Assembly: GCA_963170055.1 (NCBI GenBank)
Contig: CAUJGJ010000487.1
Coordinates: 687,701-732,700 of the forward strand
Origin: Halisarca cf. caerulea
Lineage: Eukaryota; Porifera; Demospongiae; Chondrillida; Halisarcidae
Length of the DNA stretch: 45,000 nt
Direction of reading: 5' to 3'
Notes under the pieces: generated by a model
Told to the model about the DNA's origin: nothing
What the model saw: only the letters and a program-made list of their open reading frames with translations
Database searches by the model: none
Part shown: positions 11,424 to 24,500 of the stretch, one piece after another
Layout of the letters: each line of letters starts with the position of its first letter
Position numbering within the stretch: the first letter of the stretch is position 1
Made by a program: the position numbers and the translations under genes

Positions 11424-11891
11424 CAATAGGAGTTCAAAGTCAAAATCCTCGTACACAATAAACCCGCGTGTTTGTACAAGCAAAAAGACAACATATGTAA
11501 CACATTGGTTGCACGTGACTAGAATTAAATGGCCGCCGGAGCACTACTGCAGCTGGTTGTGTCAGTTCCAATTCTATGTATGGTTCTAATGTGTTAAGTA
11601 GGTATTTCTTTATCAAAATTGGCTTTACAAGGGTCAAGAATTGTTTTAACTCCCTGAATAGCTAGTATATTATTTAAAACATCTGTTATAAGAACTTTTT
11701 CTACTAATATGGTAATTCAGCTTGTGGGGGCACTGTCCCCCCCTACATTCTTTTTATGGGGGCAAGTGCCCCCACTTCCCCCCCATGTTCCCACTCTTAT
11801 GATAGATAAATCAAAATTTATACAGGAGGCCTCACCAGACAGTGTCTGGTCTTCCTGAGGCCGGGTCCTGGTGAGCTCTGATGATTATGAC
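11424..11891. other. Intergenic with G/C-run repeats
   Basis: It contains GTGGGGGCACTGTCCCCCC and GGGGGCAAGTGCCCCCAC near 11725-11775, an inverted GTGCCCCC pair typical of hAT-like MITE ends. Near 11830-11870 are imperfect CCTCACCAGAC/TCTGGT...GGTGAG inverted repeats. No gene seen. Confidence 0.4.
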
Positions 11892-12105
11892 GGATCAATA
11901 CATGTACTTCTTCAGTGGCAGCTGAAGAAGTATACCAACAAATTTGAACATCATCTGATGTTATAGTGTTGAGATCTCTCACTAACCAAGGAGCATGTGG
12001 GGTGTTACAGCAATTGCTTCCTGGATAACAGTCCTCATTGTCCCATAGGGCAGTGTTAGTGTAGTGCTGTGGAGTAGGAGGGGAATCCTGTGTAGCTAAA
12101 CAAAC
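11892..12105 (-). pseudogene. Fragment of the collagen/fibrinogen-like gene family
   Basis: Read on the minus strand, this matches the last 60-65 codons of the genes at 30963, 35019, 39874 and 44663. It carries the LWDNEDCYPGSNCCNTP motif, then APW, VRDLNT, TSDDV and TEEV. The conserved end VEIYVY-stop is gone. The frame runs on into unrelated codons, an Arg is replaced by Cys, and the Trp-Phe of APWF is changed to APWL. Nothing upstream (12106 onward) matches the rest of the gene. It is therefore a truncated duplicate, about 18 kb from the intact array and on the same strand. Confidence 0.8.
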
Positions 12106-12639
12106 TCTTGGACTATGTAGCTTAAACTATCCGACCTGATAGCCATGTCTGTGCACCTTGGATTAATTGCATGCATGCGAATGCATGCATGGTCTGTTAC
12201 TATAAACTGTTTAGGAAGATTTGTATTTCTTTGACTGAAGGGCTAGTCAGGAAATGAAATGTAATTCCCCGACGAATTCCGAGAAACCATGATTGTGCAT
12301 AATCATGGCTATTTCATGGAAAATTCAATTATAGAATTGCTATTATGATATCGCAAATGTCTTTGACAAAGACTCTTAATTTGCTGAAAAATGTTTTTAT
12401 ATAATATGTCTATGGCTTCTTAAATTGGAAGAATGATGTTTCAGTTCCCAAACTACTTATCAGTCATGCAATACCTTTGTATTAATCTTACTTCTAATAG
12501 TGAGAATTTCAAACTTGCGGTTTGAGTATCTATATTGAGAAACTGAATTGTCTGAAGATCCTTTCCATTCTGGATGTTTGTTACATTCCTCAACTGATGT
12601 GGTTATACATACACACACTTGCCATTTGACATCATGCTG
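12106..12639. other. Intergenic, nothing recognised
   Basis: AT-rich sequence with a small palindrome CCATGATTGTGCATAATCATGG-like site near 12286-12307. No supported gene. Confidence 0.4.
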
Positions 12640-15600
12640 CACTTGTGAAGAAATTCCTCCATTATTTATTCTATTGCCGTAGGGTGCCATATTATGCATT
12701 ACCATGGTTACCATATTAAACTCAATTATATTCACAACTTGTATTCCTCCTTATCAAAACCACAAGTGGGTATAATCCTGTACTTCCCACGCACAGACCT
12801 TTAGTAATGAGTGCATGACATCGGACAACATTGTATAGGCTAAACTATGTCTTATACAAACTGCAGGATTAATATGTTCAGGGTACAGGACAGCTAGGGA
12901 GATTAATTTTAGTTTGAAAAGCTATGCGATTAATTGTACCAGAACAGGTCAAACCATGTACAAAGGACACCATAATTAAAATTATAGTTTTCAGACAATT
13001 TGAAATATATATTTGTGCTAATGTATGACAGCCTTTGGTGTCATGCAATCCTACATACGGAACGCTACTGCACTCCATAATATCTACTGTACACTCTGGG
13101 CACATTCAGTTTGCTGCGAATGTGTACTTGTTAATACAGTGCTATATATAGGTCACAAGCGCTATCACAGCCACTCAGCTAGTCCACATGCATAGCAAAC
13201 ACCTAAACTTAAAAGTATCACCAAGCAATCTTACTTTCTTAGAATTCTCTCTCCATCTACATGATAAGAAAATAAAATTATGCCAATTAACTGGTTATCT
13301 GGTCATTGATATAATTATATATAGAAACTGAAACAATTCAAAGAAACCATGCAAGGCTTTGTGTTCGTGTTTGCTACATGCATAGTCTATCTAACCAGAC
13401 TCAGTAGGGTAACCCTTGCCATTAAATGACCTCCTTGCATGATCAAGTTGGACATCAATAGATGTTATCAGGATTTTTCGTATTGTCTCAGTAGAATTAT
13501 GCCAACTGCTTGTTGGGTCACTGATATAATTATAGCAACTGAAACAATTCTTAGTTCCATGAAGAAGCCTAGGTTTTACATTCGTGTTTGCTTTATACAT
13601 AGAACTTGTGAAGAACCTTCTCCATTGTTTATTCTACTATCATAGGGTGCCATATTATGTATTGTCATGGTTACCGTATTGAAATGAAGTACACAGTATT
13701 CACCGACTTCAATTCCTCCTTACCAATACCTCAACTGGCTATAATCTTGTCTATCCCACGTACTGACCTCTAATAATGAGTACACATGCCTGAATACGTG
13801 TCATCGGACAACATTGTAGGTTAAGTGTCGTGTGTCTAATACGGAATGCAGGATTTATATGTTTAGGGTATAGGACAGAGGGATTAATTCTCGTTTGAAA
13901 AGCTCCACAATTATACCAGAACAGGTCAAACCACAAGGGACACCATAAATTATAGTTTTCAGACCAAAATAAATTTGTGCTAATGTATGACAGCCACGTT
14001 CTTTTTTGTCAATCCTACATACAGAGCACTACTGTACTCCATAAAATGTACTGTACACTCGGGGAAGGCACATTCAATTTGCTGCAAATGTGTACGTACT
14101 TGTTCATGCAGTGCTTATATAGGTCACAAGCGCTATCACAGCCACTCAGCTAGTCCACATACATACATGCATAGCAAACACCTGAACTTGAAAGTAACAC
14201 CAAGCAATTTTACTTTCTCCAAATTCTCTCTCTATCTACATTATAGGAAAATAAAACTATGCCAACTGGTTATCTGGTCATCGATATAATTATGATGACT
14301 GAAGCAATTCTTAGTTCCATGAAGAAGCCAAGGTTTTATGTTCGTGTTTGCTTCATACATAGAACTTGTGAAAAACCTTCTCCACGATTGTTTATTCTAC
14401 AGTCATAGGGTGCTGTATTATGTATTGTCATGGTTACTGTATTGAAATGAAGTACACAGTATTCACCGACTTCAATTCCTCCTTACCAGTACCTCAACTG
14501 GCTATAATCCTGTACATCCCAATTAAGTACAGACCTCTAATAATGAGTGCATGACTATAGTACGTGTCATCGGACAACATTGTAGGTTAAGCGTTGTGTG
14601 TCTAATATGAAATGCGGGATTTATATGTTTAGGGTATAGGACAGGGGGATTAATTCTTGTTTGAAAAGCTCCACAATTATACCAGAACAGGTCAAACCAC
14701 AAGGGACACCATAAATTATAGTTTTCAGACAAAAATATAAATTTGTGCTAATGTATGGCAGCCATGTTCTTTTGGACCAGGTGTCAATCCTACATATGGA
14801 GCACTACTGTACTCCATATTATCTACTGTACACTCGGGGCACATTCAATTTGCTGCAAATATATGTACTTGTTCATGCATGCAGCGCTATAATATATAGG
14901 TTACAAGCGCTATCACAGCCACTCAGCTAGTCCACATGCATATAGCAAACACCTGAACTTGAAAGTATCACCAAGCAATTTTACTTTCTCTGAATTCTCT
15001 CACTATCTACATTATAGGAAAATAAAATTATGCCGACTGGTTATCTGATCATCAATATAATCATAGAAACTGAAACAATTCAAAGAAACCATGCAAGGCT
15101 TTGTGTTCGTGTTTGCTACATGCATAATCTATATATCTAACCTGACTCAGTACGGTAGCCCTTGCCATTAAATGACCTCCTTGCATGATCAAGTTAGACA
15201 TCAATCGATGTTATCAGGATTTTTCAATCCATACATTTTTGTATTGTCTCAGTAACATTATGCCAACTGCTTGTCGGGTCACTGATATAATTATAACAAC
15301 TGAAACTATTCTTAGTTCCATGAAGAAGCCAAGGTTTTATGTTTGTGTTTGCTTCATACATAGAACTTGTGAAGAACCTTCTCCATTGTTTATTCTACTG
15401 TCATAGGGTGCCATATTATGTATTGTCATGGTTACCGTATTGAAATGAAGTACACAGTATTCACCGACTTCAATTCCTCCTTACCAATACCTCAACTGGC
15501 TATAATCTTGTCTATCCCAATTAAGTACAGACCTCTAATAATGAGTGCATGACTATAGTACGTGTCATCGGACAACATTGTAGGTTAAGTGTCGTGTGTC

Positions 15601-18600
15601 TAATACAAAATGCAGGATTTATATATATGTTTAGGGTATAGGACAGGGGGATTAATTCTTGTTTGAAAAGCTCCACAATTATATACCAGAACAGGTCAAA
15701 CCACAACGGACACCATAAATTATAGTTTCAGACGAAAATATAAATTTTCGCTAATGCATGACAGCCATGTTCTTTTGGACCAGGTGTCAATCATATATAC
15801 ATAATATTGAGTATATGTACTCCATAATATCTACTGTACACTCTGGGCACATTCAGTTTGCTGCGAATGTGTACTTGTTAATGCAGTGCTATATATAGGT
15901 CACAAGTGCTATCACAGCCACTCAGCTATAGTCCACATGCATAGCAAACACCTGAACTTGAAAGTATCACCAAGCAATTTTGCTTTTTCCGAATTCTCTC
16001 TCTATCTACATTATAGGAAAATAAAATTATGCCAACTGGTTATCTGGTCATCGATATAATCATAGAAACTGAAACAATTCAAAGAAACCATGCAAGGCTT
16101 TGTGTTCGTGTTTGCTACATGCATAGTCTATCTAACCAGACTCAGTACGGTAGCCCTTGCCATTAAATGACCTCCTTGCATGATCAAGTTAGACATCAAT
16201 CGATGTTATCAGGATTTTTCAATCCATACATTTTTGTATTGTCTCAATAACATTATGCCAACTGCTTATCGGGTCACTGATATAATTATAGCAACTGAAA
16301 CTATTCTTAGTTCCATGAAGAAGCCAAAGTTTTATGTTCGTGTTTGCTTTATACATGGAACTTGTAAAGAACCTTCTCCATTGTTTATTCTAATGTCATA
16401 GGGTGCCATATTATGTATTGTCATGGTTACCGTATTGAAATGAAGTACAGGGTATCCACTGACTTCAATTCCTCCTTACCAATACCTCAACTGGCTATAA
16501 TCCTGTATATCCCAAGTACTGACCTCTAATAATGAGTGCATGACTATAATACGTGTCATCAGACAACATTGTAGGTTAAGCGTCGTGTGTCTAATACGAA
16601 ATGCAGGATTAATATGTTTTAGGGTATAGGACAGGGGGATTAATTTTAGTTCGAAAAACTCCACAATTATACCAGAACAGGTCAAACCACAAGGGACACC
16701 ATAAATTATAGTTTCAGACAAAAATATAAATTTGTGCTAATGTATGGCAGCCATGTTCTTTTGGAGCATGTGTCAATCCTACATACGGAACACTACTGCA
16801 CTCCATAATATCTACTGTACACTCTGGGCACATTCAATTTGCTGCAAATATGTACTTGTTGATGCAGTGCTGTATATAGGTCACAAGTGCTATCACAGCC
16901 ACTCAGCTAGTCCACATGCGTAACAACACCTGAACTTGAAAGTATCACCAAGCAATTTTAGTTTCTCAGAATTCTCTCCATCTACTTGATAGGAAAACAA
17001 AATCATGCCAACTGGTTATCGGGTCACTGATATAATTATAGCAACTGAAACTATTCTTAGTTCCATGAAGAAGCCAAGGTTTATGTTTGTGTTTGCTTCA
17101 TGCATAGAACATGTGAAGAACCTTCTCCATTGTTTACTGTCATAGGGTGCCATATTATGTATTGTCATGGTTACCGTTTACGGACTTCAATTCCTCCTTA
17201 CCAGTACCTCAACTGGCTATAATCCTGTACATCCCAAGTACAGAGTCTGACCTCTAATAATGAGTGCATGACTATAATGCGTGTCATTGGACAACATTGT
17301 AGCTTAAGCGTCGTGTGTCTAATACGAAATGCAGGATTTATATGTTTAGGGTACAGGACAGAGGGATTAATTCTTGTTTGAAAAGCTCGACAATCATACC
17401 AGAACAGGTCAAACCACAAGGGACACCATAAATTATAGTTTTCAGACGAAAATATAAATTGTGCTAATGTATGACAGCCATGTTCTTGTGGACCATGTGT
17501 CAATCATATATTATACATAATATTGAATACTACTGCACTCCATAATATCTACTGTACACTCTGGGCACATTCAATTTGCTGCAAATGTGTACTTGTCAAT
17601 GCAGTGCTATGTATATAGGTCACAAGCGCTATCACAGCCACTCAGCTAGTCCACATGCACGCATAGCAAACACCTGAACTTGAAAGTATCACCAAGCAAT
17701 TTTGCTTTTTCCGAATTCTCTCTCTATCTACATTATAGGAAAATAAAATTATGCCAACTGGTTATCTGGTCATCGATATAATCATAGAAACTGAAACAAT
17801 TCAAAGAAACCATGCAAGGCTTTGTGTTCGTGTTTGCTACATGCATAGTCTATCTAACCAGACTTAGTACGGTAGCCCTTGCCATTAAATGACCTCCTTG
17901 CATGATCAAGCTGGACATCAATCGATGTTATCAGGATTCTTTAATCCATACATTTTCGTATTGTCTCAATAACATTATGCCAACTGCTTGTCGGGTCACT
18001 GAATCAGATATAATTATAGCAACTGAAACAATTCTTAGTTCCATGAAGAAACCAAGGTTTTATGTTCGTGTTTGCTTCATGCATAAAACTTGTGAAGAAC
18101 CTTCTCCATTGTTTATTCTAATGTCATAGGGTGCCATATTATGTATTGTCATGGTTACCGTATTGAAATGAAGTACACAGTATTCACCGACTTCAATTCC
18201 TCCTTACCAAAACCTCAACTGGCTATAATCTTGTCCATCCCAAATACTGACCTCTAACAATGAGTGCACTGACTGTATACGTGTCATCGGACAATATTGT
18301 AGGTTAAGTGTCGTGTGTCTAATACGAAATGAACACCTGAACTTGAAAGTATCACCAAGCAATTTTACTTTCTCAGAATTCTCTCTCCATCTACATTATA
18401 GGAAAATAAAACTATGCAAACTGCTTATCAAGTCACTGATATAATTATGCCAACTGAAACCATTCTTAGTTCCATGAAGAAGCCAAGGTTTTATGTTCGT
18501 GTTTGCTTCATACATAGAACTTGTGAAGAACCTTCTCCATTGTTTATTCTACTGCCATAGGGTGCCATATTATGTATTGTCATGGTTACCGTATTGAAAT

Positions 18601-18976
18601 GAAGTACACAGTATTCACCGACTTCAATTCCTCCTTACCAGTACCTCAACTGGCTATAATCCTGTACATCCCAAGTACAGACCTCTAATAATGAGTGCAT
18701 GACTATAATACATGTCATCGGACAACATTGTAGGTTAAGTGTCGTGTGTCTAATACGAAATGCAGGTTTATATGTTTAGGGTACAGGACAGGGGAAATAA
18801 TTCTTGTTTGTAAAGCTCCACAATTATATACCAGAACAGGTCAAACCACAAGGGACACCATAAATTATAGTTTCAGACGAAAATATAAATTTTCGCTAAT
18901 GCATGACAGCCATGTTCTTTTGGACCAGGTGTCAATCATATATACATAACATTGAGTACTACTGCACTCCATAATA

Positions 18977-19679
18977 CCGTAATGTCCGAAATTTTCGCGA
19001 GACGTAAATTTCGCGAATTCCTGAATTTTCAACAGTTCGCGTTTTTATTTTCGCGATTGTAGTCCATCGCGAAAATTTAGTCTAGAATTTGCTGGGAAGC
19101 ACACTCACTGTTGCTGGCTTGTTATTCAATGATTCAGTAATGCGCGACATTTCCTTTTTGTAGGCATTCATCCATCCTCTAACCGTGCTTTCTTTGAGAT
19201 CCGTAAACTCTCCCGTTCGCTTGAAATGTTGCAAGCAGGCACTGACACCGGATTCTGCGGCAAACTTGGCCCTATTAGCTTCTGATATTTCTTGGTACGG
19301 CCCTCGCTTCTTCCCGAGTTGTTGCTTGGATTTGGACAAAAGTTCGTCGAGTTCCTTCTGCGCCGCTCGAACAGCGGTTTGCGAGATCGTCGGGCAACGT
19401 GCTCTAACTTCAGAATGCATAGGCTTGCAGAACTCTTTGATATTTCTAGACATGTTGGTGATCTCCCACTATGCTTAGATCCACTATCCTATCAAATATA
19501 ATCGCATAATACAAGCCGCTTAGCGACAATAGACCTTTGTTCAACAACGCCCGCTCGAGTGGCAACCATTTTGTATGTGCTCATACTTTTGACAGTTTTC
19601 GCGAATAAATTTTCGCGAACCCAAGTCCATTCGCGAAATTCGCGAAAATTAAGTCCCGCGAAAATTTCGGACATTACGG
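18977..19679. mobile_element. 703-bp TA-flanked inverted-repeat transposon (pogo-like, non-autonomous)
   Basis: The terminal inverted repeats are 23 bp and perfect. They begin CCGTAATGTCCGAAATTTTC at 18977 and end with the exact complement at 19679. Both ends are flanked by TA. Other units of the surrounding array read CATAATATCTACTG without the element, so TA was duplicated. Five TCGCG-containing sites sit inside each end. The internal gene on the minus strand encodes a DNA-binding-like domain only. TA duplication and protein type fit Tc1/mariner-pogo elements. The catalytic DDE region is absent. Confidence 0.9.
19082..19453 (-). CDS. Short pogo-like DNA-binding domain protein (truncated transposase)
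   Basis: A 123-residue frame inside the 703-bp transposon. Residues 1-45 are basic and helical, with Q/E/L heptad-like spacing around KELDELLSKSKQQ. Residues 49-100 contain KRGPYQEIS, AKFAAESGVSACLQHF and ESTVRGWMNAYKKEM. This resembles the helix-turn-helix DNA-binding segment that precedes the DDE domain in pogo-type transposases of marine invertebrates (recognised from family pattern, not searched). The protein ends at LPSKF-stop, where related transposases would pass into the catalytic part. It cannot catalyse transposition. It could bind the element's ends as a repressor or be a deletion relic. The frame is intact with an ATG start. Confidence 0.65.
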   Translation of the reverse strand: MSRNIKEFCKPMHSEVRARCPTISQTAVRAAQKELDELLSKSKQQLGKKRGPYQEISEANRAKFAAESGVSACLQHFKRTGEFTDLKESTVRGWMNAYKKEMSRITESLNNKPATVSVLPSKF

Positions 19680-21563
19680 TATCTACTGTACACTCTGGGC
19701 GCATTCAATTTGCTGCAAATGTGTACTTGTCAATGCAGTGCTATGTATATAGGTCACAAGCGCTATCACACCCACTCAGCTAGTCTACATACATGCATAG
19801 CAAACACCTGAACTTGAAAGTATCACCAAGCAATTTTACTTTCTCAGAATTCTCTCTCTATCTACATTATAGGAAAATAAAACTATGCCAACTGGTTATC
19901 TGGTCATTGATATGATTATGGAAACTGAACCACTTTAAAGAAACCATGCAAGGCTTTGTGTTCGTGTTTGCTACATACATAGTCTATCTAACCAGACTCA
20001 GTACGGTAACCCTTGCCATTAAATGACCTCCTTGCATGGTCAAGCTGGACATCAATTGATGTTTTCAGGATTTTTACATCCATGCATTTTTTCGTATTGT
20101 CCCAGTAACATTATACCAACTGGTTATCGGGTCACTGATATAATTATAGCAACTGAAATAACTCTTAGTTCCATGAATAAGCCAACTTGAAGGTTTTATG
20201 TTTGTGTTTGCTTCATATACATAGAACTTGTGAAGAACCTTCTCCATGCTATATTCTACTGTCATAGGGTGCCATATTATGTATTGTCATGGTTACCGTA
20301 TTGAAATGAAGTATAGAGTATTCACCGACTTCAATTCCTCCTTACCAGTACCTCAACTGGCTATAATCCTGTACATCCCAAGTACAGACCTCTAATACTG
20401 AGTGCATGACTACAATACGTGTCATCGGACAACATTGCAGGTTAAGCGTCATGTGTCAAATACGAAATACAGGATTAATATGTTTAGGGTATAGGACAGG
20501 GAGATTAATTTTAGATTATAGTTTTCAGACAAAAATATATATTTGTGCTAATGTATGGCAACCATGTTCTTTTGGACCAGGTGTCAATCCTCTACATAAT
20601 ATGGAGTACCACTGTACTCCATATTATCTACTGTACACTCAGGGCTTGCACATTCAATTTGCTGCAAATGTGTACTTGTCAATGCAGTGCTATATATAGG
20701 TCACAAGCGCTATCACACCCACTCAGCTATAGTCCACATACATGCACAGCAACACCTGAACTTGAAAGTATCACCAAGCAATTTTACTATCTCAGAATTC
20801 GATCTCTCTCTATCTACATTGTAGGAAAATATAACTATGCCAACTGGTCATCTGGTCATTGATACAATCATATATAGAAACTGAAACAATTCAAAGAAAC
20901 CATGCAAGGCAATTGTGTTTGTGTTTGCTACATGCATAGTCTATCTAACCAGACTCATGCAGTATGGTAACCCTTGCCATTAAATGACCTCCTTGCATGA
21001 TCAAGTTAGACATCAATCGATGTTATCAGGATTTTTCAATCCATACATTTTGTCTCAGTAACATTATGCCAACTGCTTGTCGGGTCACTGATATCTTATT
21101 ATAATGGAGCTAGGCCGATTTTTTGCCCGCACTAATCTCCGAAACCGACCGGAGGATTCGCAGCGGACGCGGTTTAAATTTCCAAGCGCTATCTGGAGGG
21201 TGTAATTGACGGGTTAATCAATCGTTTCCTTGCGAAATGAAGCTTTTCCCACATTTTCCCATACTTTCTTACGAGCCGCCATCTTTGTTTTACGGACGAA
21301 AGCGAAGTAGATTACGGACTTTCCAGGAGATTCGGTTGTACGCAAACTCCTCCTGGGGGGATGGTGCGACGGCGTTTTCGCTATCGTTTTAGCTCGAAGT
21401 AGAAGTCTGTGGGTGACATAAACTATATAGCGGAAAGTGCCCATTTAGAATAAAGAAAGCGAATAGATGGCGAAAGTGTGGGCGTCAAGATATCCGGGTT
21501 GACGATTGCGCAATAATGTGCTGACGTGTTATAGCGCGCTGCATTGGCGAGCAAAATTTGAAT

Positions 21564-24500
21564 ATGCCGAAAGTGAAGCGGAACACCAAACTCTCAAAGA
21601 AATTAAGAGGTTCAGCGAGGATAAGAACTCTTAGGAGCCATCAGCAACTTCCATTGCTAGAAGACCAATACTCAACCGGTGATCATCTGGAGCCAACCCA
21701 TCCCGACCAAGCACACATTGTTATGGTCCAGTCACCTCCTTCAGATGCAGCTCAAGGGAACAACCAGGAGTCAGCTCAAGAGAATAACCAGGAGTCAGCT
21801 CAAGAGAATAACCAGGAGTCAGCTCAAGGAAATAACCAGGAGTCAGCTCAAGGGAATAACCAGGAGTCAGCTCAAGGGAATAACCAGGAGTCAGGTATTT
21901 TGGAGGGTACTGAGGAAAGTATTCAGGTAAGCAGTGGTGCAGTACACCAAGTGGGTCATAATTATGTGGCAAGAAGCACAAGACGCAAGAGAGCCTATTT
22001 CTCAAGGAGTTCTGCATCCAAGAGAATAAGGGATCAGAATAGATGTAGTGTGGGGTACATAAGTGACCCATTTTCCTTTGAGGAGTCAGGTGTCCCTGAA
22101 TCCATGCAATCCCACTACTGTGATAGTCTATTTAATTCACCATGCTGTCCACATTGTAAAGCATATCGTTGGGTACAAGAGCGAAAATCATTGTGTTGTG
22201 GTGGAGGGAAGATCATGTTATACCCTCTACATCAGCCACCAAGTGAAATGATAGCATTGTTTGATGTCAGTCGTTCGGGAAGCATGTTCTTAGATCACAT
22301 CAGGGCATACAACAATGCATTAGCTCTTGCATCTCTAGGCTGTAACGAGGTTTGCATGCCAGGATTTAGTCCTAACTTCAAGATCCAGGGAAAGATGTTC
22401 CACCGGATAGGATCACTCCTTCCCGTTGAGAACCAGGCACCAAAGTTTGCCCAGCTGTTTTTCTATGACAGCAACAATGGGTTGGCCAATAGGTTGTCAC
22501 ATCTCAGTCACCTTGATCCAGACATTCTTGGCCAATTGCAGGATATGTTGCATGCAAATAACTCATATATACAGTCGTTCAAGGGAGCAATTGAAATTGA
22601 TTGTGTAGAGAATGTCAACATTGTTCTGCATGCCAACAAAAAAATGAAGCCCACAAATGAGCACTGTCGTAGATATAACCTACCAGTGCAATCAGAAGTG
22701 GCAGCACTGTTACCTGGGGAGAGCCACTCCAATTTGGATATCATCATTCACTGTCGGGACGGGGCACTCCAGCGAATCAATGCAATCCATAGGTCGTATG
22801 ATCCTCTCCACTATGTGCTTCTGTTCCCTGAGGGAACAGATGGCTGGCAATTGGGGCTCAAGAGGACTGACAACCGCACACTGTCAGCACTAGATTTCTA
22901 CTCTCATCGTCTGCAAGTCAGGGAGGATGATTTCAACATCATCATGAAAAGTCGGCGCCTAATGCAACAGTATGCCGTGGATCAGTGGACAAAGATTGAG
23001 TCATCAAGGATGCAGTGGGTGAAGAGTAACCAGAAGACCATACGAGCCGAGAAATACCAGGGTCTGTATGATGCTCTCAGGGAAGGTGAGATGGTGAATG
23101 TAGGGAGAAAGGTAATCCTGCCACCTACCATATATGGGTCGCCAAGGTTTTATTCAGAGGCCTTCATGGATGCCATGACCATAGTCAGGAAGTTCGGGAA
23201 ACCTGACTACTTCATTACCTTCACCACCAACCCCAAATGGCCTGAGATTCAAGAGTCTTTGTTCCCTGGAGAAGTACCCCATGATCGTCCAGATCTGGCA
23301 TGTCGGGTGTTCAAGTTGAAGTATGACTCTCTGATGAATGACCTACTGAAGAAGAATGTGCTGGGAAAGGTCAAGGCACACACTGTCACCATTGAATGGC
23401 AGAAGAGGGGACTGACGCATGCCCACATCCTCCTGATCATGGAAGATCAGGATAAGCCAAAGACACCAGAGAAGATTGACACAGTAGTGAGTGCAGAAAT
23501 CCCGGACCCTGCTATCAACCCCAGGCTGCATGAAGTTGTTACTTCCAACAACATTCATGGGCCATGTGGCCACATCAACACCAACAGTCCATGCATGGAG
23601 GGAAGAGGGCAGGACCGCCACTGCACCAAGGACTTTCCTAAGCCTTGCCACACCACTACTGTAGTCACAGATGACTCCTACCCTCAGTACCGTCGACGCT
23701 CACCCAACAATGGTGGCAGGACTGTTGTTAAGAGGAACAAAGGGGAAGATGTCACTGTGGACAACTCCTTTGTTGTCCCATACAATCCACTGCTGTCACT
23801 GCGGTACAAGGCACACATCAATGTGGAGGTAGTCTACTCAGTGAAAGCGGTGAAGTACCTGTACAAGTATATCACAAAAGGCCAAGATAGGATTATCATG
23901 AGTGTCAGGGATGTGGAGAATACCCATTTGGAGGACGAAGTGGAAAACTACATAAATGCACGCTACATTTCTGCAAGTGAGGCACTCTGGAAGATCTATG
24001 GGTTCCCCATCCATGAGAAGTACCCGCCTGTGGAGAAACTGCCATGCCACCTCCCCAACCAGCAGCAAGTGTTATTTGAAGAGTATCAAGTGGAGCAAGT
24101 ACTACAGCAGGGACCACCAGTCACCAAGCTGACTGCCTACTTTGATACAAATGTGCAAGACCCTTCTGCAAGGCTCATTCTGTACCCAGACTTCCCCCGT
24201 TTTTTTACTTGGAATTTAAAAGACAAGAAGTGGCAGAGGCGTAAGAGAGGAGTCTACAATGAAGCCACAAATGAGTACATGGGAGATATGCTGGGCCGAA
24301 TTCCATCAATCACACTTAATCCACATCAGGCTGAGCTATACTACTTGAGGATGTTGCTGCACAACAAGGCAGGAGCTCTGAGCTTCGAGGACCTTAGGAC
24401 TGTGAATGGCCACGTTTGTGGGACTTTTCAAGAGGCCTGCCAGCAGTTGGGTCTGTTGGAGGATGACAGGGAGGTGGACAAAACCATGGAGGAAGCTGCC

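Larger units (their letters stand above)
12640..21093. repeat. Tandem array, unit about 1 kb, left segment
   Basis: The anchor AGGGTGCCATATTATGTATT recurs at about 12681, 13644, 14406, 15415, 16400, 17144, 18128, 18559 and 20266. The spacings are 963, 762, 1009, 985, 744, 984, 431 and 1707, and the last falls to about 1002 after removing a 703-bp transposon and its duplicated TA. Full units contain, in order, blocks such as CTCAACTGGCTATAATC, ACAGGTCAAACCACAAGGG, GTACACTCTGGGCACATTCA, CACCTGAACTTGAAAGTATC, TGCAAGGCTTTGTGTTCGTG and GACCTCCTTGCATGATCAAG. The first unit is the most diverged. No unit has a conserved long reading frame. Confidence 0.92.

Noticed and set aside
13439..18129. Recurrent frame beginning MIKLDINRCYQD on the + strand and a matching frame with GLTCSG on the minus strand
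   Set aside because: They recur because the DNA is a tandem array. Ends shift, frames break in many units, and there is no start or splice consistency.
21558..21563. Upstream TTG start of the Helitron gene
   Set aside because: TTG is not a usual eukaryotic start. The in-frame ATG two codons later is preferred.
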